A stretch of 5,876 nt of DNA from Hyphomicrobiaceae bacterium (GTDB taxonomy: Bacteria; Pseudomonadota; Alphaproteobacteria; Rhizobiales; MH13). The stretch is from positions 361 through 6,236 of the forward strand of contig JAGRKQ010000146.1 of assembly GCA_020442235.1 (NCBI GenBank), read 5' to 3'. The notes beneath the pieces were generated by a model, which was given only the letters and a program-made list of their open reading frames with translations, made no database searches and was not told where the DNA came from. Positions 1-5,876 of the stretch are shown here, in pieces. The position numbers were made by a program, and so were the translations under genes. The number at the start of each line of letters is the position of its first letter. The stretch's first letter is position 1.

Positions 1-1595
1 GCGCCGGTGTCGCGCAGGAAATTGTTGGCGCTTTTCAGCCTTCCATGGGCATCCCATTCGCAGATCGCGTTGGCCGTGCCGATGGCGTCGAGCCGGGTCG
101 CATCCTCGAGCTGGCGCTGTTTCGTGGCGGTGATGTTGGCCTGGATGGAAATGAACCGGACGATGGTGCCCTTGGCGTTGAACACCGGATTGATCGACAG
201 CGAAATCCAGTAAGGTTCGCCCGCCTTGGTGTAGTTGAGAATCTCGCCATAGAACGGCGCCCTGCGGGAAAGGCTGGCGCTGATGGCGGCAACCGTTGCC
301 CCATCCGTGCCCGCGCCTTGCAGGAAGTCGCCCGGCTTGCGCCCGATCACTTCCGCGCCGGTATAGCCGGTCATGCGCTCGAAGCCGGGATTGGTGTATT
401 CGATGCGGCCCTCGGGATCCGTGATGATGACCGAGTTGTCCGTTTCGTTGGCAACGAGGGACAGGATCTCGAACTTTTCGCGCGCCGCAATCTCGGCGGT
501 GATGTCGGTGGCGAACTTCACGACCTTCACGATCCGGCCGGCCGGGTCGTGGATCGGATTGTAGGTTGCCCGGATCCAGATCGGTTCGTTGGATTTGGAG
601 AACCGCTTGAATTCCCTGGAGTGGAACTTGCCGTTCTGAAGGTCCTGCCAGAAGGTGCGATATTCGGCGCTGTCGACGAAATCGGCGCCCATGAAAATGC
701 GGTGATGCTTGCCGACGATTTCTTCGAGGCGATAGCCCATGGCTGTCAGGAAGTTTTCGTTCGCATGGAGGATCGTGCCGTCGGGCTCGAACTCGATGAC
801 GGCCTGGGCCTTGTCCATGGCCGCGATCTTGCCGTCGGCATCGGCCTGACGAAGCTTCTGGCTGGTGATGTCGGTGGCGAACTTGACCACCTTGATCGGC
901 CGTCCGTCGGGATCGAAGATCGGGTTGTAGCTGGCCTGAATCCAGACCGAGCGCCCGTCCTTGGCGAAGCGCTCGAATTCGGCCGCCTTGTATTTTCCCG
1001 CTGCCAGTTCGTCCCAGAATGTCCGGTAGGCTGCGGACTGGCGCTCGCTGGCCGAGACGAAGAGGCTGTGATGCCTGCCGGCGATTTCGTCCAGCGTATA
1101 GCCCATGGCTTTGAGAAAGTTGTCGTTCGCCGTCAGGATCGTGCCGTCCAGAGCGAACTCGATGACGGCCTGCGAGCGGTGGATGGCGTCAATCTGCCCC
1201 TTGTGGTCGGCGGCTTTGAGCTTCTGCTCGGTGATGACCGTCGCGATCTTCACAACCTTGCGGATGTTTCCCAGACGATCGCGGATCGGGTTGTAGCTCG
1301 CCTGAATCCAGACATCCGCGCCGGACTTGGCGATGCGCCTGAACTCGGCGACCTTGGGCTTGCCGGAGCGAAGATCGTCCCAGAACGCCTGGTAGGCGGC
1401 GCTGTCCCGCTCGGCCGGGTCGACGAACATCGCGTGCGGCTTACCGACGACTTCGCTGAGCGTATAGCCCATCGCATCGAGGAAGTTCTTGTTGGCGAAT
1501 TCGACGCGGGTTTGCGGGTCGAACACGATGACTGCCTGCGAACGGTCGATTGCATCATAAAGCGCATTCGCACTAGCCGGTTTCCGAGACAGCAT
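1..1595 (-). CDS. Multi-PAS soluble sensor protein (probable PAS-containing methyl-accepting chemotaxis protein), N-terminal part
   Basis: The minus strand is open from an ATG at 1595-1593 to the window edge, giving 531 complete codons; the C-terminus is missing. A GGAG Shine-Dalgarno lies 9 nt upstream and supports this start. There is no signal peptide or membrane segment, so the protein is probably cytoplasmic. Three PAS units of the BdlA type occupy about residues 14-125, 136-247 and 258-369. Each has AVIxF, NFLxAMGY, FWxxL, W-I-Q/R-A-x-Y-N-P-I and a K-V-V-K-x-A-T-x-I-T ending. A fourth, LOV-like PAS (about 380-490) has F-L-Q-G at 424-427 and ends with SIQANIT. A fifth begins near 502 (AICEWD). 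In known families this N-terminal arrangement usually precedes an MCP signalling domain, so a chemotaxis or biofilm-dispersal receptor is inferred. A histidine kinase or GGDEF output cannot be excluded because the output region is not seen. Confidence 0.88.
   Translation of the reverse strand, partial: MLSRKPASANALYDAIDRSQAVIVFDPQTRVEFANKNFLDAMGYTLSEVVGKPHAMFVDPAERDSAAYQAFWDDLRSGKPKVAEFRRIAKSGADVWIQASYNPIRDRLGNIRKVVKIATVITEQKLKAADHKGQIDAIHRSQAVIEFALDGTILTANDNFLKAMGYTLDEIAGRHHSLFVSASERQSAAYRTFWDELAAGKYKAAEFERFAKDGRSVWIQASYNPIFDPDGRPIKVVKFATDITSQKLRQADADGKIAAMDKAQAVIEFEPDGTILHANENFLTAMGYRLEEIVGKHHRIFMGADFVDSAEYRTFWQDLQNGKFHSREFKRFSKSNEPIWIRATYNPIHDPAGRIVKVVKFATDITAEIAAREKFEILSLVANETDNSVIITDPEGRIEYTNPGFERMTGYTGAEVIGRKPGDFLQGAGTDGATVAAISASLSRRAPFYGEILNYTKAGEPYWISLSINPVFNAKGTIVRFISIQANITATKQRQLEDATRLDAIGTANAICEWDAHGRLKSANNFLRDTG
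459..1556 (-). repeat. Three tandem 366-bp PAS-coding repeats
   Basis: Residues 14-135, 136-257 and 258-379 of the PAS protein align without any insertion or deletion at a period of 122 codons (366 bp). The anchors fall exactly in register: S/A-Q-A-V-I starts at residues 19, 141 and 263, and the FW of FWxxL is at 71, 193 and 315. Units 2 and 3 resemble each other most. Unit 1 (promoter-proximal) has diverged: it has GKPHAMF where units 2 and 3 have GRHHSLF and GKHHRIF, and KIATVIT instead of KFATDIT. Internal duplication of a PAS module is the simplest explanation. Confidence 0.85.
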
Positions 1596-1869
1596 CTGTT
1601 GAGGCTCCGTTATGACCTTCAGAAAAGCTGGGCCATAGCGGTTAATCCCCGGTAAAATACATAGTCTTCTGGCGCGCAGAGTTGCTCTCAGGCACGAAAA
1701 CTGTCGCCACTAAGCGTGATAGGCGTGGATTTTCGGGTCTCTGATCGGGAAATTCCCTTAAGGCTCGCGTTCGGAAGACGAGCGGTTCTGACGCTTCATC
1801 TGACGTTGCGGGCTGTTGCGTGAACGGGAAGAGACTTGCGCCCTGCCCCAAAAAGCAGGACACGGCATC
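1596..1869. other. Divergent intergenic region between the PAS sensor and the reductase-like gene
   Basis: These 274 bases separate two divergently read genes and should hold both promoters. The region is less GC-rich than its surroundings near 1641-1660 and 1747-1762. Visible elements are a CtrA-like box near 1642-1656, a GGGAA-A-TTCCC inverted repeat at 1747-1757 overlapping a CCTTAAGG palindrome at 1756-1763, and a short hairpin at 1842-1859 next to the ribosome binding site of the plus-strand gene. I found no convincing -35/-10 pair for the plus-strand gene and no credible small ORF. Confidence 0.6.
1642..1656 (-). promoter_or_regulatory. Candidate CtrA box upstream of the PAS sensor gene
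   Basis: The plus strand reads TTAA, seven bases, then TAAA. The alphaproteobacterial CtrA consensus is TTAA-N7-TTAA, so this is one mismatch from it. It lies 47 to 61 bases upstream of the sensor's start codon. A TATGGC on the minus strand (1637-1632) could act as a -10 element, with the box near -35, as is usual for CtrA-activated promoters. CtrA controls motility and chemotaxis genes in many alphaproteobacteria, which fits the probable product. A 15-base site with one mismatch can arise by chance. Confidence 0.35.
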
Positions 1870-2448
1870 ATGTCCCGTCCGCGCCACACCCTCGTCGGTC
1901 ATGCCATCGTTTCGGCCGACGGCTTGATCGCCGACGAAAAGGGGCGGTTTCCCCCGGCCTTGCGGATCGAGGCCGATCAGCGGCGCTTCCAGGCGGCGCT
2001 CGATGCGGCCGATGTGACGCTCATCGGCCGGCTGGGCCATGAAGCGCATGGCAATCCGAAAGGGCGGCGTCGTCTTGTTCTGACGCGGCAGGTTCCAGGC
2101 CTTGAGGAAGGCGCCCGCACAACCAGGGCTCCCGGCCGGACGGATTTCCTCAATCCGCAAGGCATGCCTCTTGAAGAGGCGCTCGACCTTCTTTTCCCGC
2201 AAGGGGCCCATGTTGCAGTCGTCGGCGGAACCGCAATTTTCGATCATGTTCTTGCCGGACCGGGCTTTGCCCGCTTCGAGCTGGTGACGGCGGGGGGCGT
2301 GCATCTTGGCGCCGGCCGCCCCTGTTTTGGTGAACAGGGGCCGGGTGGACCGGAGGCCCTGCTTGAAGGACTTGGCTACCGTGCCGCAAACCGCAGCGTT
2401 CTCGATCCGGCAGGGCCGGTAACCCTTTGCGTGTTTAGCCGCGGCTGA
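1870..2448 (+). CDS. RibD C-terminal/dihydrofolate reductase-fold family protein (stand-alone)
   Basis: The product has 192 residues. The ATG at 1870 is preceded by AGGA with 9 nt spacing, and the family signature begins about ten residues later. A TTG 18 codons upstream (1816) has no better ribosome site and would add unalignable sequence. Family features are the S-A-D-G-L-I-A segment (15-21), which matches the SxDGxIA substrate/cofactor strand of RibD_C proteins, D-V-T-L-I-G-R (48-54), the L-V-L-T-R strand (69-73), and the NADPH-binding G-G-T-A-I-F (119-124). Relatives use NADPH to reduce a pterin or a riboflavin-pathway pyrimidine. There is no N-terminal deaminase domain, so this is not a complete RibD, and the substrate cannot be assigned. 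The protein is probably cytosolic. The next gene starts 63 bases downstream and may be co-transcribed. Confidence 0.82.
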   Translation: MSRPRHTLVGHAIVSADGLIADEKGRFPPALRIEADQRRFQAALDAADVTLIGRLGHEAHGNPKGRRRLVLTRQVPGLEEGARTTRAPGRTDFLNPQGMPLEEALDLLFPQGAHVAVVGGTAIFDHVLAGPGFARFELVTAGGVHLGAGRPCFGEQGPGGPEALLEGLGYRAANRSVLDPAGPVTLCVFSRG

Positions 2449-2511
2449 ACCCGCCCGGCCCTTGCCGCGCGCCTGAGGACATGCTTCCATTTTTCGCGAC
2501 GGGGAGCGCAT

Positions 2512-2736
2512 ATGGCGGGCAAGGACGAACGCATCATCAAGGCCGACGGCAACAAGGGCGAGACGATCACGGCCGAAAAGGTCGCGGTGATTGTCGATCC
2601 CGACGGGGCCGTGCGCATCCTGATTCCGGAAACGGAGATGCCGCTGCATCCGCGCGCGGTCGCCATCGTTGCCGCGGCGATGCGTCTTGAAGACGACGAC
2701 TATGTGGTCGAACTCGTCGGCTCGCTCGGCGATTGA
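2512..2736 (+). CDS. Small conserved-looking hypothetical protein (74 residues)
   Basis: I do not recognise the family. The ATG at 2512 has a strong GGGGAG ribosome binding site 5 nt upstream, and codon third positions are GC-rich as in the neighbouring genes, which supports a real gene. The protein has a charged N-terminus (several Lys, Asp and Glu in the first 23 residues). Two likely beta strands follow (KVAVIVDPDG and VRILIPE, about residues 23-40), then a hydrophobic helix-like segment (AVAIVAAAMRL, about 49-59) and a very acidic D/E patch before a final VVELVG strand. It has no signal peptide, no cysteines and no membrane anchor. It could be a small cytosolic adaptor, but nothing in the sequence shows a function. 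Confidence 0.72.
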   Translation: MAGKDERIIKADGNKGETITAEKVAVIVDPDGAVRILIPETEMPLHPRAVAIVAAAMRLEDDDYVVELVGSLGD

Positions 2737-2862
2737 GCCTTTTGCCCCACAATCGGCACAGGATCGTCACGGAACTGTCAGGCAAAGCAACTAGGCAGCC
2801 GCACTGAGAAACGCGGTGCAGGCCGAATCATCACGGCGCACCGGTTGCAAGAGGCCCTGCCG

Positions 2863-3345
2863 ATGCTGTCCACCCGCCTGTTGTTCCTGTGTAACGACAA
2901 CACCTTCCTCAGTGTTCTCGCCGAAGCGCTGGCCAATTCCATGAGCGATGGTTCGGTGCGGGCCTTTTCCGCCGGCCTGCTGCCGGCCGGCCATGTCGAT
3001 CCGATGGTGTTCGAGCTTCTGCACGAAGAAGGCATCGCCGGAGCCGGCTTGTCCTCCAAGTCCTGGCAGATCTTCACCTTTCCCGATGCGCCGGGGATCG
3101 ACCGGGTGATCACGCTGTCGCCGCGCACCGCTCTCGTCGCGCTGCCGGCCTTTATGGGCGATCCGCCGCGCCTGCGCATGGTGCTCGACGATCCGAGAGA
3201 AATCACCTGCCCGGCGGAACGGCGCTGGCAGGCCCGGCTTTTCCTGCGCCGGCTGAAGGCGGACCTTTGCCGTCTCATGGATGTGCGCAGTTCGGAAATG
3301 CCTCTGGATTTGCCCGTATATGAGGGCCTTTGCGCCAAAGGGTGA
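2863..3345 (+). CDS. Low-molecular-weight phosphotyrosine phosphatase/ArsC-fold protein, probably catalytically altered
   Basis: The product has 160 residues. The ATG at 2863 follows AAGAGG by 8 nt and is preferred over the in-frame TTG at 2845. The N-terminus follows the family layout: a hydrophobic strand R-L-L-F-L-C, a loop, helix LAEALAN, then S-A-G-L-L-P-A-G-x-V-D-P (36-47) and G-L-S-S-K-S-W (62-68). In active members the P-loop is C-x5-R-S/T. Here it is C10-N-D-N-T-F-L16-S17, so Cys10 and Ser17 are kept but the phosphate-binding arginine is Leu16. The later ArsC redox cysteines are also absent (VITLS instead of VITVC), while a D-D-P (109-111) stands where the general-acid Asp-Pro is expected. 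Fold membership is likely. Ordinary phosphatase or arsenate reductase activity is doubtful. Nothing in the context, such as other ars genes, suggests arsenic resistance. Confidence 0.75.
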   Translation: MLSTRLLFLCNDNTFLSVLAEALANSMSDGSVRAFSAGLLPAGHVDPMVFELLHEEGIAGAGLSSKSWQIFTFPDAPGIDRVITLSPRTALVALPAFMGDPPRLRMVLDDPREITCPAERRWQARLFLRRLKADLCRLMDVRSSEMPLDLPVYEGLCAKG

Positions 3346-3384
3346 GGCTTTCGCGCGCTTGTGCTCGCAGGTCAGACGTGCAAA

Positions 3385-3431
3385 CTCCCTTAAGCTGTTC
3401 GTGCAAGACTGTGCGGCGAGCGGTAAGGGGG
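3385..3431 (+). promoter_or_regulatory. Possible RNA stem covering the omp19 ribosome binding site
   Basis: CTCCCTTA at 3385-3392 can pair with TAAGGGGG at 3424-3431: seven Watson-Crick pairs and one G-U, across a 31-nt loop. The right arm is the Shine-Dalgarno sequence of the lipoprotein gene that starts with GTG at 3439. A transcript containing both arms could hide that site. The transcription start is unknown, and purine-rich ribosome sites pair easily with pyrimidine tracts, so this is tentative. Confidence 0.3.
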
Positions 3432-3438
3432 CTGTTTC

Positions 3439-4035
3439 GTGACGGGTGCATCCAGGGTGCTGGCTTCAAGAATTCTTGTCGTGTCCCTGTCGGGCGTTCT
3501 TTTGGCCGGTTGTCAGACCGGCGGCTTCGGGCGCAGGCCGGCGACGGCCACCACGCCGGTGGCTTCGACAAATCTGCCGCCCGTGACCATCCAGCCGACG
3601 ACGCCGAACCAGACGCTGGAGCAGGCCGTCGGACCTGACGGACAGCCGCTGGAACAGCCGACGGGCGTTCCGCCGGATGCGGAGACGGAAGTCGCGGCTC
3701 TGCCCGATCCTGCCGCCGCACCCGATCCCGCTGCCGGAACCAGCGGCGGCACCGATCTCACCGAAGACGATCTCATCGGCGTGTGGTCGGCATCCACGGG
3801 AGGCATTCCATGTTCGCTCAATCTGTCTCTGACGTCGTGGACCGGTGGCTATCGCGCCTCGGCCCGCAACTGCGGCGATCCGGTGATCGCGGGCGTGCAG
3901 GCCTGGAACGTGGCCGGGCGCCAGGTGCTGCTGTTCGGCGAGGGCGGGGCGCCTCTGGCAACGCTCTATGCCACACAAGGCACGCGCTACAGCGGCCAGA
4001 CGGCGACCGGCCGTCCGATCAGCCTGTCGCGCTAG
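3439..4035 (+). CDS. omp19: Omp19-like outer-membrane lipoprotein, AprI/Inh protease-inhibitor family
   Basis: The product has 198 residues and starts at GTG 3439, with AAGGGGG 7 nt upstream. A lipoprotein signal peptide is clear: Arg6 and Arg11, a hydrophobic core and the lipobox L22-A23-G24-C25. Gln follows the lipidated Cys25, so the inner-membrane retention Asp is absent and outer-membrane sorting is expected. A Pro/Thr/Ala-rich linker (about 30-107) leads to the Inh beta-barrel domain (about 108-198), with G-V-W at 114-116, G-G-Y-R-A at 136-140 and the C-terminal S-L-S-R. Cys125 and Cys145 probably form the family disulfide. The order and spacing of these motifs match Brucella Omp19, a known protease inhibitor that protects bacteria from host proteases; inhibition here is inferred by homology. 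The next gene starts 14 nt downstream. Confidence 0.88.
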   Translation: MTGASRVLASRILVVSLSGVLLAGCQTGGFGRRPATATTPVASTNLPPVTIQPTTPNQTLEQAVGPDGQPLEQPTGVPPDAETEVAALPDPAAAPDPAAGTSGGTDLTEDDLIGVWSASTGGIPCSLNLSLTSWTGGYRASARNCGDPVIAGVQAWNVAGRQVLLFGEGGAPLATLYATQGTRYSGQTATGRPISLSR

Positions 4036-4049
4036 AAGATGGTGACGGC

Positions 4050-4367
4050 ATGAATCCTCTCCTCGGATGGGCGGGCCTTTGGGCCGATATGGTCCGGATG
4101 AGCGGGGACTCGGCGACCGTCATCGCGCTGCGCACGCCGCGCCTCTTCCTCACCACCCGGCCGTCCATGGATTTCTTCGATCTCGTGGCGGAAAAGGCCG
4201 ATGCCCTGGCCAATGGCGCGCACGGCGCTGCCGTTGCCTCGATCCGTTCGGCCGGTCATGCTGATGCGCCGACCCGCATCCTCAGGGCCGCCATCCATCC
4301 GGCCGCGACCCGCGTGCGCGGCAATCGCGAGCGCCTGTTGAAGGATCGCGGCGGAAGCGGGGTCTGA
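4050..4367 (+). CDS. Small hypothetical protein between omp19 and zapE (105 residues)
   Basis: The ATG at 4050 lies 14 nt after the lipoprotein stop, with GGTGA just upstream. The reading frame is open farther 5', but that part only overlaps the lipoprotein gene in another frame, so the short start is chosen. The N-terminus is Trp- and Met-rich (G-W-A-G-L-W-A-D-M), followed by V-I-A-L-R (25-29) and an E-K-A-D-A-L-A-N-G-A segment (about 49-58), then a basic tail. This resembles short alphaproteobacterial phasin-like proteins with a ViaLR...vsEKxxA pattern, but the likeness is from memory and weak. There is no signal peptide or clear membrane span; the helices look amphipathic. zapE begins 12 nt downstream, so translation of the three genes is probably linked. 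Confidence 0.7.
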   Translation: MNPLLGWAGLWADMVRMSGDSATVIALRTPRLFLTTRPSMDFFDLVAEKADALANGAHGAAVASIRSAGHADAPTRILRAAIHPAATRVRGNRERLLKDRGGSGV

Positions 4368-4379
4368 CGGACAGCCGTC

Positions 4380-5528
4380 ATGGAAGGCCCGCTCTCTTTC
4401 GAGCCGTCGCTTGCCGGCACCTATGAAGCCCTCGTTGCCAAGGGCGATATTCGCGCGGACAACGAGCAGAAGCGCATCGTCGGCCTTCTCGACGGGCTGT
4501 TGCAGGATCTTGCCGCCATGCGCATGCAGCGCAAGTCGAGCGCGCTCGGCTGGCTGTTTGCCAAGAAGGCGAAGCCGGAGCCTGTGCGCGGGCTCTATCT
4601 TTGGGGCGGCGTCGGGCGCGGCAAGACGCTGCTGATGGACCTCTTCTTCGAGAAGGTGCCGCTGCGGCGCAAGCGCCGGGCGCATTTCCACGCCTTCATG
4701 AGCGATGTGCACGAGCGCGTGCACGCCTGGCGGCAGGCCCTGAAGATGGGCGCGGTCAAGGGCGACGATCCGATCCCGCCGGTTGCGGCATCGCTGGCCG
4801 AAGAGGCGCGGGTTCTGTGCTTCGACGAGTTTCACGTCACCGACATCGCCGATGCGATGATCCTGGGGCGGCTGTTCACCGAGCTGTTCAATGCCGGCGT
4901 CGTGCTGGTCGCGACCTCCAACGCTCCGCCGGACGGGCTCTACAAGGACGGGCTCAACCGGCAGCTTTTCCTGCCCTTCGTGGGGCTTCTCAAGAACCGT
5001 GTCAATGTTCACGAATTGATCTCCGAAACCGATTACAGGCTGGAAAAGCTGGAAGCGGCCCCGGTCTGGTATGCGCCGGAAGGAGAGGCGGCCGATGCGG
5101 CGATGGATGCGGCCTGGGACCGGCTGACCCACAAGGCGGACGGCGTGGAAATGGCGCTGCATGTGAAGGGGCGTCTCGTCACCGTGCCGCGGCAGGCGCA
5201 CGGGGTCGCGCGCTTCACATTCGATGACCTCTGCGCGCGCCCTCTGGGGGTAGAGGATTACCTCACCCTGGCGATGGAATTCCACACGCTGATGATCGAT
5301 CGCATCCCGTTGCTTGACGACCAGAACCGTAATGAAACGAGGCGCTTCATCAATTTGGTGGATACCCTTTACGACACCCGGACCAAGCTCGTTGCCTCGG
5401 CGGCGGCGGTGCAGACAGGCCTCTATTCCGGCGCAAAGGGTTATGAGGCCTTCGCTTTCGACAGAACCGCCTCAAGACTGATCGACATGGCCAGCGAGGA
5501 CTATCTCGCCGCCCCCCGCCAGGCCGGC

Positions 5529-5546
<18 letters not shown>
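4380..5546 (+). CDS. zapE: Cell division protein ZapE (AFG1-like AAA+ ATPase)
   Basis: The product has 388 residues, close to E. coli ZapE (375). Family features in order are Y-E-A-L-V near residue 15 with D27-N-E-Q, Walker A G76-G-V-G-R-G-K-T83, M-D-L-F-F-E after it, the H-F-H-A-F-M segment (102-107), Walker B V145-L-C-F-D-E150 followed by F-H-V-T-D-I, sensor-1 T-S-N (179-181), the N-R-Q-L-F-L-P-F segment (193-200) with a candidate arginine finger, and a C-terminal DDQNRNETRRF/INLVDTLYD block. ZapE hydrolyses ATP at the division site and modulates Z-ring stability in gammaproteobacteria; the mitochondrial relative AFG1 helps remove misfolded membrane proteins. All nucleotide-handling residues are present, so it should be active. 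The ribosome site (around ACGGACAG) is weak, which suits translational coupling to the gene 12 nt upstream. Confidence 0.95.

Positions 5547-5876
<330 letters not shown>

Noticed and set aside
45..1655. A 536-codon plus-strand open frame opposite the PAS sensor gene
   Set aside because: It is antisense to a clearly recognised multi-PAS protein. Its length follows from the GC-rich codons and the repeats, its product shows no recognisable domain, and it repeats in the same 366-bp rhythm as the real gene.
1816..1869. An upstream TTG start for the reductase-like gene
   Set aside because: The ATG at 1870 has a better ribosome site and the added 18 residues do not fit the family N-terminus.
1642..2649. 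A 335-codon minus-strand open frame across the divergent region and the reductase-like gene
   Set aside because: It runs opposite a plus-strand gene with clear RibD_C-like motifs and a good ribosome site, spans the promoter region, and encodes nothing recognisable.
2740..2787. A TTTTGCC / GGCAAAG inverted repeat after the 74-residue gene as a terminator
   Set aside because: Six to seven pairs across a 34-nt loop without a following T-run is too weak to call.
3783..4049. A 5' extension of the 105-residue gene by 89 codons
   Set aside because: The extension lies wholly inside the lipoprotein gene in another frame and reads as Arg/Gly-rich nonsense. The ATG at 4050 just after the lipoprotein stop is the natural start.
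4032..5285. A 417-codon minus-strand open frame opposite zapE
   Set aside because: The plus-strand frame has all AAA+ motifs. The antisense product is low-complexity (Arg, His and Gly rich) with no family signature, typical of shadow frames in GC-rich DNA.

Overview
The window is GC-rich and gene-dense. It looks like a chromosomal segment of an alphaproteobacterium, most likely of the order Hyphomicrobiales (Rhizobiales). The main reason is an Omp19/Inh-type outer-membrane lipoprotein followed by a ZapE/AFG1 ATPase and a lactate-dehydrogenase-like malate dehydrogenase. The BdlA-like PAS repeats and a CtrA-like box fit the same assignment. The genus cannot be given from the sequence alone. There are no rRNA or tRNA genes, CRISPR array, insertion sequence or phage genes.

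Layout. On the minus strand, 1-1595 encodes the N-terminal 531 residues of a soluble multi-PAS sensor. It has three tandem PAS units with an exact 122-residue period, then a LOV-like PAS without the photoactive cysteine, then the start of a fifth PAS. Its output domain lies outside the window; a methyl-accepting chemotaxis protein is the best guess. A 274-bp divergent intergenic region (1596-1869) separates it from seven plus-strand genes. These are a stand-alone RibD_C/dihydrofolate-reductase-fold protein (1870-2448), a 74-residue unknown (2512-2736), a low-molecular-weight phosphatase-fold protein lacking the catalytic arginine (2863-3345), the Omp19-like lipoprotein (3439-4035), a 105-residue unknown (4050-4367), zapE (4380-5546) and the first 73 codons of mdh (5658-5876, continuing past the edge).

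The lipoprotein, the 105-residue protein and zapE are separated by only 14 and 12 bases and probably form one transcription unit. mdh appears to have its own promoter in the 111-bp gap after zapE. mdh usually heads TCA-cycle genes in this group, so the gap is likely a boundary between an envelope/division cluster and central metabolism.

The most notable unexplained structure is an imperfect inverted repeat of 19-nt arms (5529-5547 and 5635-5653). One arm covers the end and stop codon of zapE, and the other covers the mdh Shine-Dalgarno sequence. A shorter stem of the same kind can be drawn over the omp19 ribosome binding site. The other candidate of interest is the probable phosphatase-fold pseudoenzyme. 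I see no complete novel multi-gene system.
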